Shown here piece by piece: positions 17,160-27,425 of a DNA stretch of 64,000 bases (position 1 is its first letter; each line of letters begins with the position of its first letter). The translations under genes and the position numbers were made by a program. This DNA is from Roseiarcus sp963732155 (GTDB lineage Bacteria; Pseudomonadota; Alphaproteobacteria; Rhizobiales; Beijerinckiaceae): NCBI GenBank assembly GCA_963732155.1, contig CAVSYB010000002.1:186001-250000 (forward strand), written 5' to 3'. Under the pieces are notes generated by a model, which had not been told where the DNA came from, did not search any database, and was given only the letters and a program-made list of their open reading frames with translations.

Positions 17160-19391
17160 ATGGAGAGACGCTTGGCTCGCCGCACCGCTTCACAAGAACT
17201 GCCGGCTTTGGCGGAAGAGGGCGCGCCGCCGCCGTTTGAAATCGGTTCGGATCAAGGGGACATTTTTGCGACGCCGTCGCGCTTTATCAATCGCGAATTG
17301 TCCTGGCTCGAATTCAACCGGCGCGTGCTGGAGGAGGCGGCCAACCGCAGCCATCCCCTGCTCGAGCAATTGCGATTCCTGTCGATCTCGGCCAACAACC
17401 TTGACGAATTCTTCATGGTTCGCGTCGCCGGCCTCGTCGGCCAGGTGCTTTCAGGCGAGACGACGCCGTCGGAGGACGGCCTTTCGCCGGCCGAGCAATT
17501 GGCGCGCCTCGGCGAACGGGTCGGCCTGCTGGTCGCTTCGCAGCAGGCGCGCTGGCGCCACCTGCGCGACGATCTCGCCGGAGCCGGGATCGTCATCGTA
17601 GACGTGCCGGATTTGACCAGCGATGAACGCCGGTGGCTCGAGGACTATTTTCTGCTGCACGTCTTCCCGGTCCTGACGCCTCTGGCGGTCGATCCGGCGC
17701 ATCCGTTTCCGTTCATCCCCAATCTCGGCTTCACAGTCGCGGTTCAGGTCGAACACCTGAGCGACCGGCGCAGCATGAGCGCGCTCATCCGCGTGCCGAG
17801 CAAGATCGACCGATTCGTCAAACTGCCCGACATCGCGCCGTCGGGCGTCCAGCGCTTCGTCACGCTGGAGCAGATCATCGTCGCCTTCACGCCACAGCTC
17901 TTTCCGGGCTTCAAGCTCACCGGGCAGGGAAGCTTTCGAGTGATCCGCGACAGCGACATCGAAATCGAAGAGGAAGCCGAAGACCTGGTGCGCCTGTTCG
18001 AAAGCGCCCTGAAGCGCCGCCGCCGCGGCTCGGTGATCCGCCTCGAGATCGAGGCCTCGATGCCCGAGGCGCTTCGCGCTTTCGTCACCGGCGACGTCGA
18101 CGTCGTGCCGGCCGGCGTGTTCGTCGTCGACGGCATGCTGGCGCTCGACGAATTGTCGCAGCTCGTTTCGTTGGATCGGCCCGACCTGAAGTTCCCGCCC
18201 TACAACGCGCGTTTCCCCGAGCGCGTGCGAGACAATGGCGGCGACTGTTTTGCGGCGATCCGCCAGAAGGACCTCGTCGTCCATCATCCCTATGAATCCT
18301 TCGACGTCGTCGTGCAATTCCTGTCCCAGGCGGCGCGCGACCCCTCCGTCGTCGCCATCAAGCAGACGCTCTATCGCACCTCCTCCGACAGTCCGATCGT
18401 GCGCGCCTTGGTCGAGGCGGCGGAGGCCGGCAAGTCGGTGACGGCGCTGGTCGAGCTCAAGGCGCGTTTCGACGAGGAGGCCAACATCCGTTGGGCGCGC
18501 GATCTCGAGCGCGCCGGCGCGCAAGTCGTGTTCGGCTTCATCGAATTGAAGACGCATGCGAAGCTTTCGATGGTGGTGCGCCGGGAGGGCGGCTCGTTGG
18601 TCACCTATTGCCATGTCGGGACGGGCAACTACCACCCGGTGACGGCGAGGATCTACACCGACATTTCCTTTTTCACCGCCGATCCGCCGATCGGCCGCGA
18701 CGTTTCGCGCATCTTCAATTTCATCACCGGTTACGCGGAGCCTGATGAACTCGAACTGATGGCGATCTCGCCGATGATGCTGAAAAAGCGGCTGCTCAAG
18801 CACATCGCCGAGGAGATCGCGTTCGCCGGGGCGGGCAAGCCGGCCGCGATTTGGGGAAAATGCAATTCGCTGGTCGATCCCGAAATCATCGACGCGTTCT
18901 ACGCGGCGAGTTGGGCGGGGGTCGAGATCGATCTGGTCGTGCGCGGCATTTGTTGCCTGCGGCCTGGGGTCGCCGGCCTGTCGGAGAACATCCGCGTGAA
19001 GTCGATCATCGGCCGCTTTCTGGAGCACGCGCGAATTTATGCATTCGGGGGCGGGCACGGGCTGCCGCATCCCAAGGCGCATGTCTATCTCTCTTCGGCC
19101 GACCTGATGCCGCGCAATCTCGATCGCCGCGTCGAGGCGATGGTGCCGGTTCTCAATCCGACTGTGCATGAACAGGTGCTCAATCAGATCATGGAGGCCA
19201 ATCTGATGGACAACCAGCAGAGCTATCTTGTATTGCCCGACGGATCGAGCGAAAGGATCGCGCCCGCCGAGGGCGAAGAGCCGTTCAATGCGCATAGATA
19301 TTTCATGACCAATCCCAGCCTGTCTGGCCGCGGCAAGTCGCTGAAGGAATCGAGCCCGCGCTCGTTGCCCATGCGGAAGCTGCGAACTTGA
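17160..19391 (+). CDS. ppk: Polyphosphate kinase 1
   Basis: 743 residues from ATG 17160. It reversibly makes polyphosphate from ATP. The N-terminal domain begins RFINRELSWLEFNRRVLEEA, then LLEQLRFLSISANNLDEFFMVRVAGL, both hallmark PPK1 segments. Further on are HHPYESFDVVVQFL, ARFDEEANIRWARDLERAG, the phospho-acceptor His region FIELKTHAKLSMV, and YCHVGTGNYHP with YTDISFFT. The start is uncertain: ATG 17088 is also in frame and no clear ribosome site separates them. It is followed 27 bases later by ppx, giving a synthesis/degradation pair. Confidence 0.96.
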   Translation: MERRLARRTASQELPALAEEGAPPPFEIGSDQGDIFATPSRFINRELSWLEFNRRVLEEAANRSHPLLEQLRFLSISANNLDEFFMVRVAGLVGQVLSGETTPSEDGLSPAEQLARLGERVGLLVASQQARWRHLRDDLAGAGIVIVDVPDLTSDERRWLEDYFLLHVFPVLTPLAVDPAHPFPFIPNLGFTVAVQVEHLSDRRSMSALIRVPSKIDRFVKLPDIAPSGVQRFVTLEQIIVAFTPQLFPGFKLTGQGSFRVIRDSDIEIEEEAEDLVRLFESALKRRRRGSVIRLEIEASMPEALRAFVTGDVDVVPAGVFVVDGMLALDELSQLVSLDRPDLKFPPYNARFPERVRDNGGDCFAAIRQKDLVVHHPYESFDVVVQFLSQAARDPSVVAIKQTLYRTSSDSPIVRALVEAAEAGKSVTALVELKARFDEEANIRWARDLERAGAQVVFGFIELKTHAKLSMVVRREGGSLVTYCHVGTGNYHPVTARIYTDISFFTADPPIGRDVSRIFNFITGYAEPDELELMAISPMMLKKRLLKHIAEEIAFAGAGKPAAIWGKCNSLVDPEIIDAFYAASWAGVEIDLVVRGICCLRPGVAGLSENIRVKSIIGRFLEHARIYAFGGGHGLPHPKAHVYLSSADLMPRNLDRRVEAMVPVLNPTVHEQVLNQIMEANLMDNQQSYLVLPDGSSERIAPAEGEEPFNAHRYFMTNPSLSGRGKSLKESSPRSLPMRKLRT

Positions 19392-19418
19392 CCTCGCCAT
19401 GTCGATCTAGGGCGGTCC

Positions 19419-20972
19419 ATGTCAGCCGTTGAACCGAGGGGGCGTTTGCCCGGCGCGCCGGTGGCGATCGTCGATATCGGCTCGAATTCGGTGCGGCTGG
19501 TCTCCTACGAGGCTTTGACTCGGTCGCCGACGCCGACCTTCAACGAGAAGGTGCTGTGCGGGCTCGGCAAGGGCGTCGCGACGACCGGCTTTTTGACCGA
19601 TGAATCCATCGCCAAGGCGCTGGCGGCGCTGCAACGCTTCAAGGTTCTCTGCCGCACGATGGGCATCGAGGACATCACGGCGATCGCCACCGCCGCCGTG
19701 CGCGACGCCGCCAACGGGCCGCAATTTCTCGAGCTTGCGGAGCTGGCGATCGGCCGCAAGATCGAGTTGCTCGACGGGCCGCGCGAGGCGCAATTGTCGG
19801 CGCTTGGCGTGCAGTGCTCGATCCACGAACCCGACGGCGTGGTGGGCGATCTCGGCGGCGGCTCGCTCGAATTGACCGACGTCAGACTCGGTGATGTCGG
19901 GCGCGGCGTGACGTTGCCGCTCGGCGGCCTCTCGCTGATGGACATATCCGAGCGCTCGCCCAAGAAGGCCGTTCGCATCGTGCGCGAGGCGCTCGCCAAG
20001 GCCAAGCCGCTCGATAATCTGGCGGGACGCACGTTCTACGCGGTCGGCGGGACGTGGCGCGCGCTGGCGCGTCTGCACATGCGTCAGCGACAATATCCGC
20101 TCAATGTCATGCACAATTACGTCATTCCGTCGCGCGACGCGCTGGATTTTGCCAAGCTCGTGGAGCGCATCGAGGCCGATGCGCTGCTGTCGATCGAATT
20201 CGTCGCCGCGGCGCGTCGTCCGCTGCTGGCCTACGGCGCGGTCGTGCTGGAGGAAATCATTCGCAAATCCGCGCCGAAGGAAATCGTGATGTCGGCGCTC
20301 GGCGTGCGCGAGGGCCTGCTTTACCAGCGCCTGTCGCAGGCCGAACGCGATCTGGATCCGTTACTGGTCGTCGCCCAGGAGTTCAATGTCCTGCGTTCAC
20401 GCGCGCCCGCGCATGGCGAGGAACTGTTCGCCTGGACGAGTCAGTTGATGAAATCGACCCATCTTGAGGAAACGGCGGAAGAGGAGCGGCTGCGCCATGC
20501 CGCCTGCCTGCTTTCCGATGTCGGCTGGCGCGCCCATCCCGACTATCGCGGCGAGCAGTCGCTGAACCTGATCGCCAACGCCGCGTTCATCGGCGTCGAC
20601 CATCCCGGGCGGGCTTTTTTGGCGCTCGCGGCGTCCTATCGCCACATCGCGGTGGACCAGGAGGTCGGCCCGCATTTGCGCTCGCTGGTGTCGCCGCGCA
20701 TGCTCGATCGGGCGCGGATTCTCGGCGCGGCGATGCGCGTCGCTTACATCATTTCGGCGGCGATGCCCGGCGTGTTGCCGCGCGCGCCGATGATCTGCCT
20801 CAGGGGCAAAGTGCTGCTGATGCTGGCGCCGGATCTCGCTTCGCTCAACAGCGACCGTTTGCAAAACCGCCTGCGGCAGTTCGCCCGCCTGATCGGTGGC
20901 GATCCCGAAATCCGGGCGGCTTCGGCGCTCGCGGGCGCGCCGCCGGAGAGCCAGTTTGTCGACGCCGAGTGA
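19419..20972 (+). CDS. ppx: Exopolyphosphatase (Ppx/GppA family)
   Basis: 517 residues. It removes terminal phosphate from polyphosphate (or pppGpp). The ASKHA-fold N-terminus has VAIVDIGSNSVRLVSYE, then TAAVRDAANGPQFLE, DLGGGSLELTDV and YAVGGTWRALARLH. The C-terminal HD-like domain (about residues 320-517) contains RLRHAACLLSDVGWRAHPDYRG, as in alphaproteobacterial long Ppx proteins. It directly follows ppk and is probably co-transcribed with it. Confidence 0.93.
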   Translation: MSAVEPRGRLPGAPVAIVDIGSNSVRLVSYEALTRSPTPTFNEKVLCGLGKGVATTGFLTDESIAKALAALQRFKVLCRTMGIEDITAIATAAVRDAANGPQFLELAELAIGRKIELLDGPREAQLSALGVQCSIHEPDGVVGDLGGGSLELTDVRLGDVGRGVTLPLGGLSLMDISERSPKKAVRIVREALAKAKPLDNLAGRTFYAVGGTWRALARLHMRQRQYPLNVMHNYVIPSRDALDFAKLVERIEADALLSIEFVAAARRPLLAYGAVVLEEIIRKSAPKEIVMSALGVREGLLYQRLSQAERDLDPLLVVAQEFNVLRSRAPAHGEELFAWTSQLMKSTHLEETAEEERLRHAACLLSDVGWRAHPDYRGEQSLNLIANAAFIGVDHPGRAFLALAASYRHIAVDQEVGPHLRSLVSPRMLDRARILGAAMRVAYIISAAMPGVLPRAPMICLRGKVLLMLAPDLASLNSDRLQNRLRQFARLIGGDPEIRAASALAGAPPESQFVDAE

Positions 20973-21010
20973 GCCGCGCCCGGCGCATAGTAGTATTTAG
21001 ACGCGGCCGA

Positions 21011-21077
21011 GCCGGCCTCCTCTTGGTAATCGGCGAACCTATAGTTGGTGCCTCAAATAATTGCGGAGGAGGCCGAC
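21011..21077. repeat. Inverted repeat in the leader of the repeat-rich secreted protein gene
   Basis: Arms GCCGGCCTCCTC (21011-21022) and GAGGAGGCCGAC (21066-21077) pair at 11 of 12 positions with a 43-base loop. TCCTCTTGG also occurs twice as a direct repeat (near 21018 and 21081). It lies about 100 bases before the gene start. It could form an RNA stem in the 5' leader or be a degenerate duplicate; no known family recognised. Confidence 0.35.
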
Positions 21078-21175
21078 GGCTCCTCTTGGCGATTTGCAGA
21101 AATGATGCTACCGCTCGAAAAAGTGAAAGTTTTCAAGCGTCAGCTTGCTTCAAACATGGGCGGGGGGATTCTTCG

Positions 21176-23543
21176 ATGACGACCATCTCAAGTTGGAAAA
21201 CGGCGGTATCGGGCACTTTCGGCACCCCGGGCGATTGGTCTCTGGGGGCAGTTCCGACCATCACCACGGGCATCGCCCTCACGGTGGCGGGCACCCCCTA
21301 TGTCGTCACAAGCTCGAAGAACAACGCGGTGTTGAGCGCGGCGATCGCCTCGAACGCCACTCTGGATATTGCTCTCGATCAATTCACCATCGCGGGTAAT
21401 CTGGCCAACGAGGGCGTCATCGAAGTCGGCCCCGGCGGCACCCTGGCGCTCGAAGCCGGGGGATACGACAATAGCGGCGCGATCACGGTGAACGGCGGCG
21501 CGTCGGCCGCCGCGACCGCCATGATCGACATCACTGGCAGCATGGTGCTCAGCTCCGGCGGGACCGTGACGCTGGCAGACAGCGCGTTCAGCGAAATTGT
21601 CGGCGGCACAAGCTCAAACAAGGTTGAGTTCTCCAACGACGCCAACACCATTTCCGGCGCCGGACTCATTGGCGACGTCAATATGTTCTTCTTCAACAAC
21701 AAGAGCGGCGTTGTCGACGCTGACAACTCGCTGCGCCTGAGAATCGTCGGGGCGGTCGGCACAATCGCCGCGGGCACGCAGAGCGACGACAATGCCGGGA
21801 CGATCGAGACGACCGGGGCCGGTGGCCTCTCCATCGATACCGACATGAACAACAACGGCCTGTTGCTGGCCGACGGCGCGGGAGCGCTGACGATTGGCGT
21901 CGGGTCGCTCGCGAACAGCCCGACGCTCGACGGCATCGGGGACATCAAGGCGCTGATATCGGGCGCTGCGATCGATCTCGACGACGCCACGATCGAGTTG
22001 GGGGGGATCATTTCGGATGTCGCGGGCAGCACGATCCGCTCGGTCGCCGGCACGACAAACCTTCTTCAAAGCGGAAAAATCGTGAATGCCGGCCTGCTGA
22101 TGGTTGGCGCGGGGTCGACCCTCACCCTCAATGCCGCGGTTGAAAACACCGGCGAGATCGAATTGGGCGGGACGACGACGGCGACGCAGCTCCTGGTCGG
22201 CGCGAGCGGCTCCTTGCTGCTGGATGCCGGAAGGGTGGTTTTGACGAACTCGGCCGAGAATTTCATCGGGAGCGCCGCAAGCGCCGCCACGAGTGGCGCG
22301 CAACTGACGAATTCGACCAACATCATCACCGGTTCGGGCACCATCGGCGACGCCAATTTGCGTTTGGTGAACCTGACCGGAGCGGTGATCGAACTCGACG
22401 GGATCTGTCGGAATGACTCTCGTTGGCAACACAAATTCCAAGCTCAGTTCCGACTACAATGACGGACTTATCGAGAATACCGGGTCCGGCGGCCTGACGA
22501 TCGAGAACGTCTGGAGCGACGCCGGAATGATCAAGGAGGCGGGAACCGGCAACTTGACGTTGCTGAATTTCTCCAACACCGGCGGTGGCGGATATATTTC
22601 AGAGGACGCCCTGGTAGGTGATTTGAATTTGACGAATGCGTCCCTCGCCAGCAGCTTCCTGACAAGCGTGGCGGGAAGCACCATCAATATCACGTCTGGT
22701 TCCACCAGCACGATTGACGAAGCTATTTTTACGCACGGTTCGGTCGATGTGGACTCTTCAACGTTGATTGCCGACAATGATTATTACAATTATGGCGCGA
22801 TCAATCTGGAAGGTTCTGGAACAGCTTCCGTGCTCGAGCTCAATGGGACGTTGCAGCTCAGGGGCGGCGGTGACTTGAACCTTGAGAACACTGCGGGCAA
22901 TTCCATCAAGACGAATGGCTCGGCTCAGACTTTTGAAAATATCAATGATACGATTTCCGGTTTTGGCACAATCGGCGATGCCAATATGTTCTTCAAGAAC
23001 AGTCTCGATGGCACAGTGGACGCGAATACCGCGAACCTCTTGACGATAAACGCCGGCGGCGGCGGAACTACGGGATTGTTCAATGCTGGAATGCTCGAGT
23101 CGACCGACACGGGTGGCTTGACCATCGATGGCGTGCTGACCAACGAAGGCACGCTTAGCGCAAGCGACGGCAAGATCGACGTCACCGGCAATGTCCAGGG
23201 AGGCGGCGTATCGACGATCAGCGGCAATGGCTCCATTGAATTTGGCGGATCGGACTTCGAGGACGTCACGTTCGAAGCGGGGGCGACAGGCAGCCTGATT
23301 CTTGATCAATCGTCCCTTTTCACCCCTGATGTAATCTACGGCTTCGGGTCAGGCGATGAAATCGATCTCAAGGACGTTAACTTCGCGACCCTGCAGCCGC
23401 TCACATTTGGCTCCGCCCTGAATGAGGCGAACTTGAGCGTCACCGACGGGACCCATACCGCCAATTTGAATTTCATCGGGAATTATACGGCGGGGTCTTT
23501 CACCCTGGCCGCGGATGGCCACGGTGGAACGCTGGTGAAGTGA
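21176..23543 (+). CDS. Repeat-rich secreted protein (type I secretion-like C-terminus), frameshifted
   Basis: Two frames together encode about 788 residues. From ATG 21176 (GGGGGGA upstream) the protein starts MTTISSWKTAVSGTFGTPGDWS and continues as imperfect beta-strand repeats rich in Gly, Asn, Thr and Asp (blocks such as ISGAGLIGDVNMFF, ITGSGTIGDANLRL, ISGFGTIGDANMFF). The frame breaks near 22399-22401; dropping one G from the GGG there reads DGSVGMTLVGNTNS and joins the second frame to 23543. The C-terminus (VIYGFGSGDEIDLKDVNF, TVSVTDGTHTANLNF-like, ADGHGGTLV) resembles ends of rhizobial type I-secreted/haemolysin-like proteins. No cleavable signal peptide is seen, consistent with type I export. 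No secretion genes adjoin it. Surface or adhesin role is inference. Confidence 0.72.
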
Positions 23544-23603
23544 GGCGACGGCCTTGGGGCATCCAGCCCCGGGACGGCGGCGGCGCCGGAGCTTGTAACC
23601 GCT

Positions 23604-24791
23604 TTACGCGCGGACCGTTTTCCCGGGCTCGACTTCGGCGTCCCGCCATTCGAGCGTGACGACCTTGCCGTCCTCGACGGTCAGCGCGAGGCGTCCGCGC
23701 TTCAGTTCGAGCGCGCGCGCGCCAAACAGCTTTCGCCGCCAGCCCTGCAGGGCGGCGACGTCGGCGCGGTCGTCGGCGGCGATCATTTCGAGATCGTCGA
23801 CGGTGGCGATCATCTTGCCGGCGACGCCGCTCTGGTCGCACACTTGGCGCAGCAGCACCTTGAGCAATTCCACCGTCGCGGCCGAGCCCGGCGGGGCCCG
23901 CTTGTCCCGCTCGATCTTCGGCAAGGTCTTGAGGTCGCGCGCCAGGCCCTGTTCGACCGCGCGCAGGATCTCGGCGCCGGCGCGCGCCCGCTCCATGCCG
24001 CGCGGACAGGCGCGCAGGTTGGCGAGCGCCTCGGCCGATTGCGGAGCGGCCAAAGCAATCTCAACCAACGCGTCGTCCTTGAGCACCCGTGCGCGCGGCA
24101 CGTCGCGGGTCTGCGCCTCCTTTTCGCGCCAGGCCGCAAGCTCCATAAGAACAGCCAGATCGCGGGGCTTTCTCGCGCGGTTCTTCAGCCGCTCCCAGGC
24201 GTTTTCGGGATGCTGCTCGTAGGTCGAAGCGGAGGTGAGAATCTTCATCTCGTCCTCCAGCCATGAAAGCCGCCCCGACTTGTTGAGCTTTTCGAGAAGC
24301 GCCCGGTAGATGTCGCGCAAATGGGTGACATCGGCGATCGCATAGTCGATCTGCGCTTGCGCCAGCGGGCGGCGCGACCAGTCGGTGAAGCGAGACGACT
24401 TGTCGATCGCGACATGGCAGATCGAATTGACCAGTTCGCTGTAGGAGACCTGATCGCCGTGGCCGCAGACCATCGCCGCGACCTGGGTGTCGAACATCGG
24501 CTTGGGCACGACGCCCGCCAGTTTCCAGAATATCTCGACGTCCTGGCGCGCCGCGTGGAACACCTTGACGACATTCTCGTCGGCCATCAGCGCGAACAGC
24601 GGCGACAGATCGATGCCCTCGGCCAGGGCGTCGATCGCCAGCGCTTCGACGTCGGAGGCGACCTGGACGACGCAAAGCACCGGCCAGAAGGTCGTCTCGC
24701 GCAGGAATTCGGTATCGACGGCGACGAAGGAATGGCGGGCGAAGCGCCGGCAGGCGGCGGCGAGTTCATCGCTCGAAGTAATCAGGCTCAT
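23604..24791 (-). CDS. rnd: Ribonuclease D
   Basis: 395 residues. DEDD-family 3'-5' exoribonuclease that trims tRNA precursors. The exonuclease domain shows FVAVDTEFLRETTFWPVLCVVQ (DxE), VFHAARQDVEIFWKLAGVVPKPMFDTQVAA, and QIDYAIADVTHLRDIYRALLE (the D...YxxxD motif). The C-terminal half holds an HRDC domain (about residues 205-290, RDLAVLMELAAWREKEAQTRDVPRARVLKDDAL). ATG 24791 begins MSLITSSDELAAAC as in relatives. It is convergent with the repeat-rich protein gene. Confidence 0.94.
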   Translation of the reverse strand: MSLITSSDELAAACRRFARHSFVAVDTEFLRETTFWPVLCVVQVASDVEALAIDALAEGIDLSPLFALMADENVVKVFHAARQDVEIFWKLAGVVPKPMFDTQVAAMVCGHGDQVSYSELVNSICHVAIDKSSRFTDWSRRPLAQAQIDYAIADVTHLRDIYRALLEKLNKSGRLSWLEDEMKILTSASTYEQHPENAWERLKNRARKPRDLAVLMELAAWREKEAQTRDVPRARVLKDDALVEIALAAPQSAEALANLRACPRGMERARAGAEILRAVEQGLARDLKTLPKIERDKRAPPGSAATVELLKVLLRQVCDQSGVAGKMIATVDDLEMIAADDRADVAALQGWRRKLFGARALELKRGRLALTVEDGKVVTLEWRDAEVEPGKTVRA

Positions 24792-24837
24792 GAATCGTCC
24801 ATAGTGGAAAGTCTGCCGAGGCGCCAGACCGCAAGGT

Positions 24838-25542
24838 CTATTTCGGCGCGGAGGCGGCGATCTTGGGGCGATCCTTTCGTTGCGGCGCGGCGGCGTGCTT
24901 GGGCATCCCGAGGCGTTTGTCGAGATAGGCGCCGACCGTCGCCTGGAGATCGTCGATGCAGTTTTCGAAAAAATGATTGGCGCCCTCGATCACCGCATGT
25001 TCGATCAAAATGCCTTTCTGAGTCTTCAGCTTCTCGATCAGGCCCTGAACTTCCTTGAGCGGCGCGACGCGATCGCGGTCGCCGTGAACGAACAGGCCGG
25101 AAGACGGGCAGGGCGCCAGGAACGAGAAATCGAAGCGGTTGGCGGGCGGGGCGATCGAAATGAACCCCTCGATTTCGGGGCGGCGCATCAACAACTGCAT
25201 GCCGATCCAAGAACCGAACGAAACGCCGGCGATCCAGCACGCGCGGGCTTCCGGGCTGATCGACTGGGCCCAGTCAAGCGCCGAGGCCGCGTCCGACAAT
25301 TCGCCCTGGCCATGGTCGAACAGGCCCTGCGAGCGCCCGACGCCGCGAAAATTGAAGCGCAGCACCGAAAAACCGCGTTCGGCGAAGGCGTAGTAAATAT
25401 TGTAAACAATTTGATTGTTCATCGTCCCGCCGAATTGCGGGTGCGGGTGCAGCACGATGGCGATCGGCGCGCCGCGCTGCTTGGCTGGATGAAAACGGCC
25501 TTCGAGTTGACCGGCCGGGCCGTTGAAAATCACTTCAGGCAT
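24838..25542 (-). CDS. Small alpha/beta hydrolase of the suf neighbourhood
   Basis: 234 residues with the alpha/beta hydrolase core: HPHPQFGGTMNNQIVY (oxyanion region), LRFNFRGVGRSQGLFDHGQGE, nucleophile elbow GVSFGSW (Ser), VHGDRDRVAPL (acid) and GANHFFE (His). Relatives lie directly beside the suf operon in many Rhizobiales, but no role in Fe-S assembly is established. GGAGG lies four bases before ATG 25542 and fixes the start. It is divergent from the cysteine desulfurase gene across a 299-base gap in which I see no IscR/RirA gene or clear operator. Confidence 0.86.
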   Translation of the reverse strand: MPEVIFNGPAGQLEGRFHPAKQRGAPIAIVLHPHPQFGGTMNNQIVYNIYYAFAERGFSVLRFNFRGVGRSQGLFDHGQGELSDAASALDWAQSISPEARACWIAGVSFGSWIGMQLLMRRPEIEGFISIAPPANRFDFSFLAPCPSSGLFVHGDRDRVAPLKEVQGLIEKLKTQKGILIEHAVIEGANHFFENCIDDLQATVGAYLDKRLGMPKHAAAPQRKDRPKIAASAPK

Positions 25543-25841
25543 CTCGCCTCCAGATTGTTTCGCCAAGCACCCCGCCGTGGCAGGCTCGGCTACCCGTCGC
25601 GCCCTTGACATCCCGACGCGCGGGCCGCAAATCTCCCCCTCCCAACGGATCCGGCGGCGATGACCGCCGGGGGGCGAAGCGCGCATTGACAATTGCGGCA
25701 AGAACGGCGCAGCGTGCGCGTTCTAGCATGGTTCGCCGCAGCAAATGCAAGGCAAATACGCTGCGCTCAGGGCGTACCGCCCGGGCAATCCATCCCTGGA
25801 GATCGACTTTTCCCCGCACATATAAGATTGCGACGGGCGTT

Positions 25842-27008
25842 TTGAAGCAGGCGAGGCGCAGCTATCTCGATTTTAACGCGACGGCGCCGTTGCGTCCGGA
25901 CGCGCGCGAAGCGTGCCGGGCTGCGCTCGAATTGCCTGGCAATCCCTCGTCCATTCACGCCGAAGGCCGGGCGGCGCGGGCGCTCGTCGAGCGCGCGCGC
26001 GTGGCGGTCGCTGAACTGGCGGGGGCCTCGCCGGAAGCGGTGACGTTCACGGCGAGCGGCACCGAGGCGGTCAATCTGGTGCTGACGCCCGCCCTTTCGG
26101 CGTCCGGCCGCGCGCCGCCGGTCAGGCTGATCGTCTCGGCGGGCGAGCATCCCTGCGTGCTGAAGGGCCATCGCTTTGCTCCTGAGGCCGTCGAGATTGC
26201 GCCGCTGCGCGACGACGGCCGCATCGATCTCGAAATTCTCGCCGGAAAGGTCGCGCGCGGCGGCGGCCCAGCGATGCTCGCGCTGCAGGGCGCCAATAAC
26301 GAAACGGGGGTCATCCAGCCGGTCGCCGAGGCGGCCGCGCTGGTCCATGCGGCGGGCGGCGTGGTCGTCTGCGACGCGGTGCAACTGGCCGGGCGCGCTC
26401 CGGTCGGCGCCGCCGAACTCGGCGCCGATTTCCTCGTGCTGTCGGCGCATAAGCTCGGCGGCCCGAAGGGGGCAGGGGCGCTGATCGCCGCCTCGCCGCG
26501 GCTTAACGTCGCCGAGCCGCTGGTGCGCGGGGGCGGGCAGGAGCGCGGTCTGCGGGCGGGCACCGAGAACGTCGCGGCGATCGCCGGGTTCGGCGAAGCC
26601 GCCCGCGCCGTCGTGGCCGAGACGGGGCGCGAGCCGGTTCGGCTGGCGCAATTGCGCGACGCTTTGGCGGCGCATGTTCGCGCCGCCGCCCCGGACGCGG
26701 TCATATTCGGGGCGGCCGCGCCGCGCCTGCCCAACACGCTCTGCTTCGCCGCGCCCGGGATCGGCGCCCAGACGCTGCTGATCGCGCTGGACCTGGCGGG
26801 CGTCGCCGTCTCATCCGGCGCGGCCTGTTCTTCGGGCAAGGTGGCGCGCTCGCACGTGCTGAACGCGATGCGGGTCGATCCCGAGCTTGCCGCGGGGGCG
26901 ATCAGGCTGAGCCTCGGCTGGTCGTCAGACGAGGCCGACGTCGCCCATTTCGGCGAGGCGTTCGCCGAGATCGTCGCGCGGATCAGGCGGGGCCGGAGCG
27001 CGGCGTGA
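25842..27008 (+). CDS. Cysteine desulfurase (NifS/IscS-like)
   Basis: 388 residues from TTG 25842. PLP enzyme that takes sulfur from cysteine for Fe-S clusters. Near the N-terminus: SYLDFNATAPLRPDAREACRAAL. Then FTASGTEAVNLVL, the NNETGVIQP segment, the PLP Lys motif LSAHKLGGPKGAGALI, GGGQERGLRAGTENVAAIAGF, and the active Cys loop SSGAACSSGKVARSHVL. This is the group I (NifS/IscS) type, unlike SufS further down the same strand. The start is uncertain: ATG 25728 is in frame but adds a poorly conserved leader. It precedes the VOC gene and sufB on the same strand. Confidence 0.9.
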   Translation: MKQARRSYLDFNATAPLRPDAREACRAALELPGNPSSIHAEGRAARALVERARVAVAELAGASPEAVTFTASGTEAVNLVLTPALSASGRAPPVRLIVSAGEHPCVLKGHRFAPEAVEIAPLRDDGRIDLEILAGKVARGGGPAMLALQGANNETGVIQPVAEAAALVHAAGGVVVCDAVQLAGRAPVGAAELGADFLVLSAHKLGGPKGAGALIAASPRLNVAEPLVRGGGQERGLRAGTENVAAIAGFGEAARAVVAETGREPVRLAQLRDALAAHVRAAAPDAVIFGAAAPRLPNTLCFAAPGIGAQTLLIALDLAGVAVSSGAACSSGKVARSHVLNAMRVDPELAAGAIRLSLGWSSDEADVAHFGEAFAEIVARIRRGRSAA

Positions 27009-27056
27009 GGCGTCGGGCGCCCGGCGCCGTTTGGCATGGCTGTCGGAGGTTTTGAA

Positions 27057-27425
27057 ATGTTCGATCATATCGGGATCGCGGTCGGGGATGTCCCGGCCAG
27101 CCGCGCGTTCTACGTCGCGGCGCTGGCGCCGCTTGGAATCGGCGTGGCGATGGAGTTCGGCGATCAGGTCGGGCTCGGACGCGACGGGCAGCCGCAATTC
27201 TGGTTCGGCGGGAGCGGCAAGCCGCCCGGTCATATCCATCTGGCCTTCACGGCGCGCAACCGCGAGGAGGTGCGCGCCTTCCATGCGGCGGCGCTCAAGG
27301 CGGGCGCCCGCGACAACGGCGCGCCGGGCTTGCGCCCCGACTACCATCCGAACTATTACGGGGCGTTTGTAATTGACCTCAACGGACATAATATAGAGGC
27401 GGTATGCCATAAGCCCGAGGCCTGA
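27057..27425 (+). CDS. VOC-family dioxygenase/glyoxalase-like protein
   Basis: 122 residues. It begins MFDHIGIAVGDVPASRAFYVAALAPLGIG, followed by a second beta-alpha-beta unit with HIHLAFTARNREEVRAFHAAALKAG and ends YYGAFVIDLNGHNIEAVCH. His near the N-terminus, His in HIHLAF and Glu in NIEAV are the usual metal ligands of this fold. GGAGG eight bases before ATG 27057 supports this start over 27036. Substrate unknown. It is inserted between the cysteine desulfurase gene and sufB; 69 bases separate it from sufB. Confidence 0.85.
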   Translation: MFDHIGIAVGDVPASRAFYVAALAPLGIGVAMEFGDQVGLGRDGQPQFWFGGSGKPPGHIHLAFTARNREEVRAFHAAALKAGARDNGAPGLRPDYHPNYYGAFVIDLNGHNIEAVCHKPEA

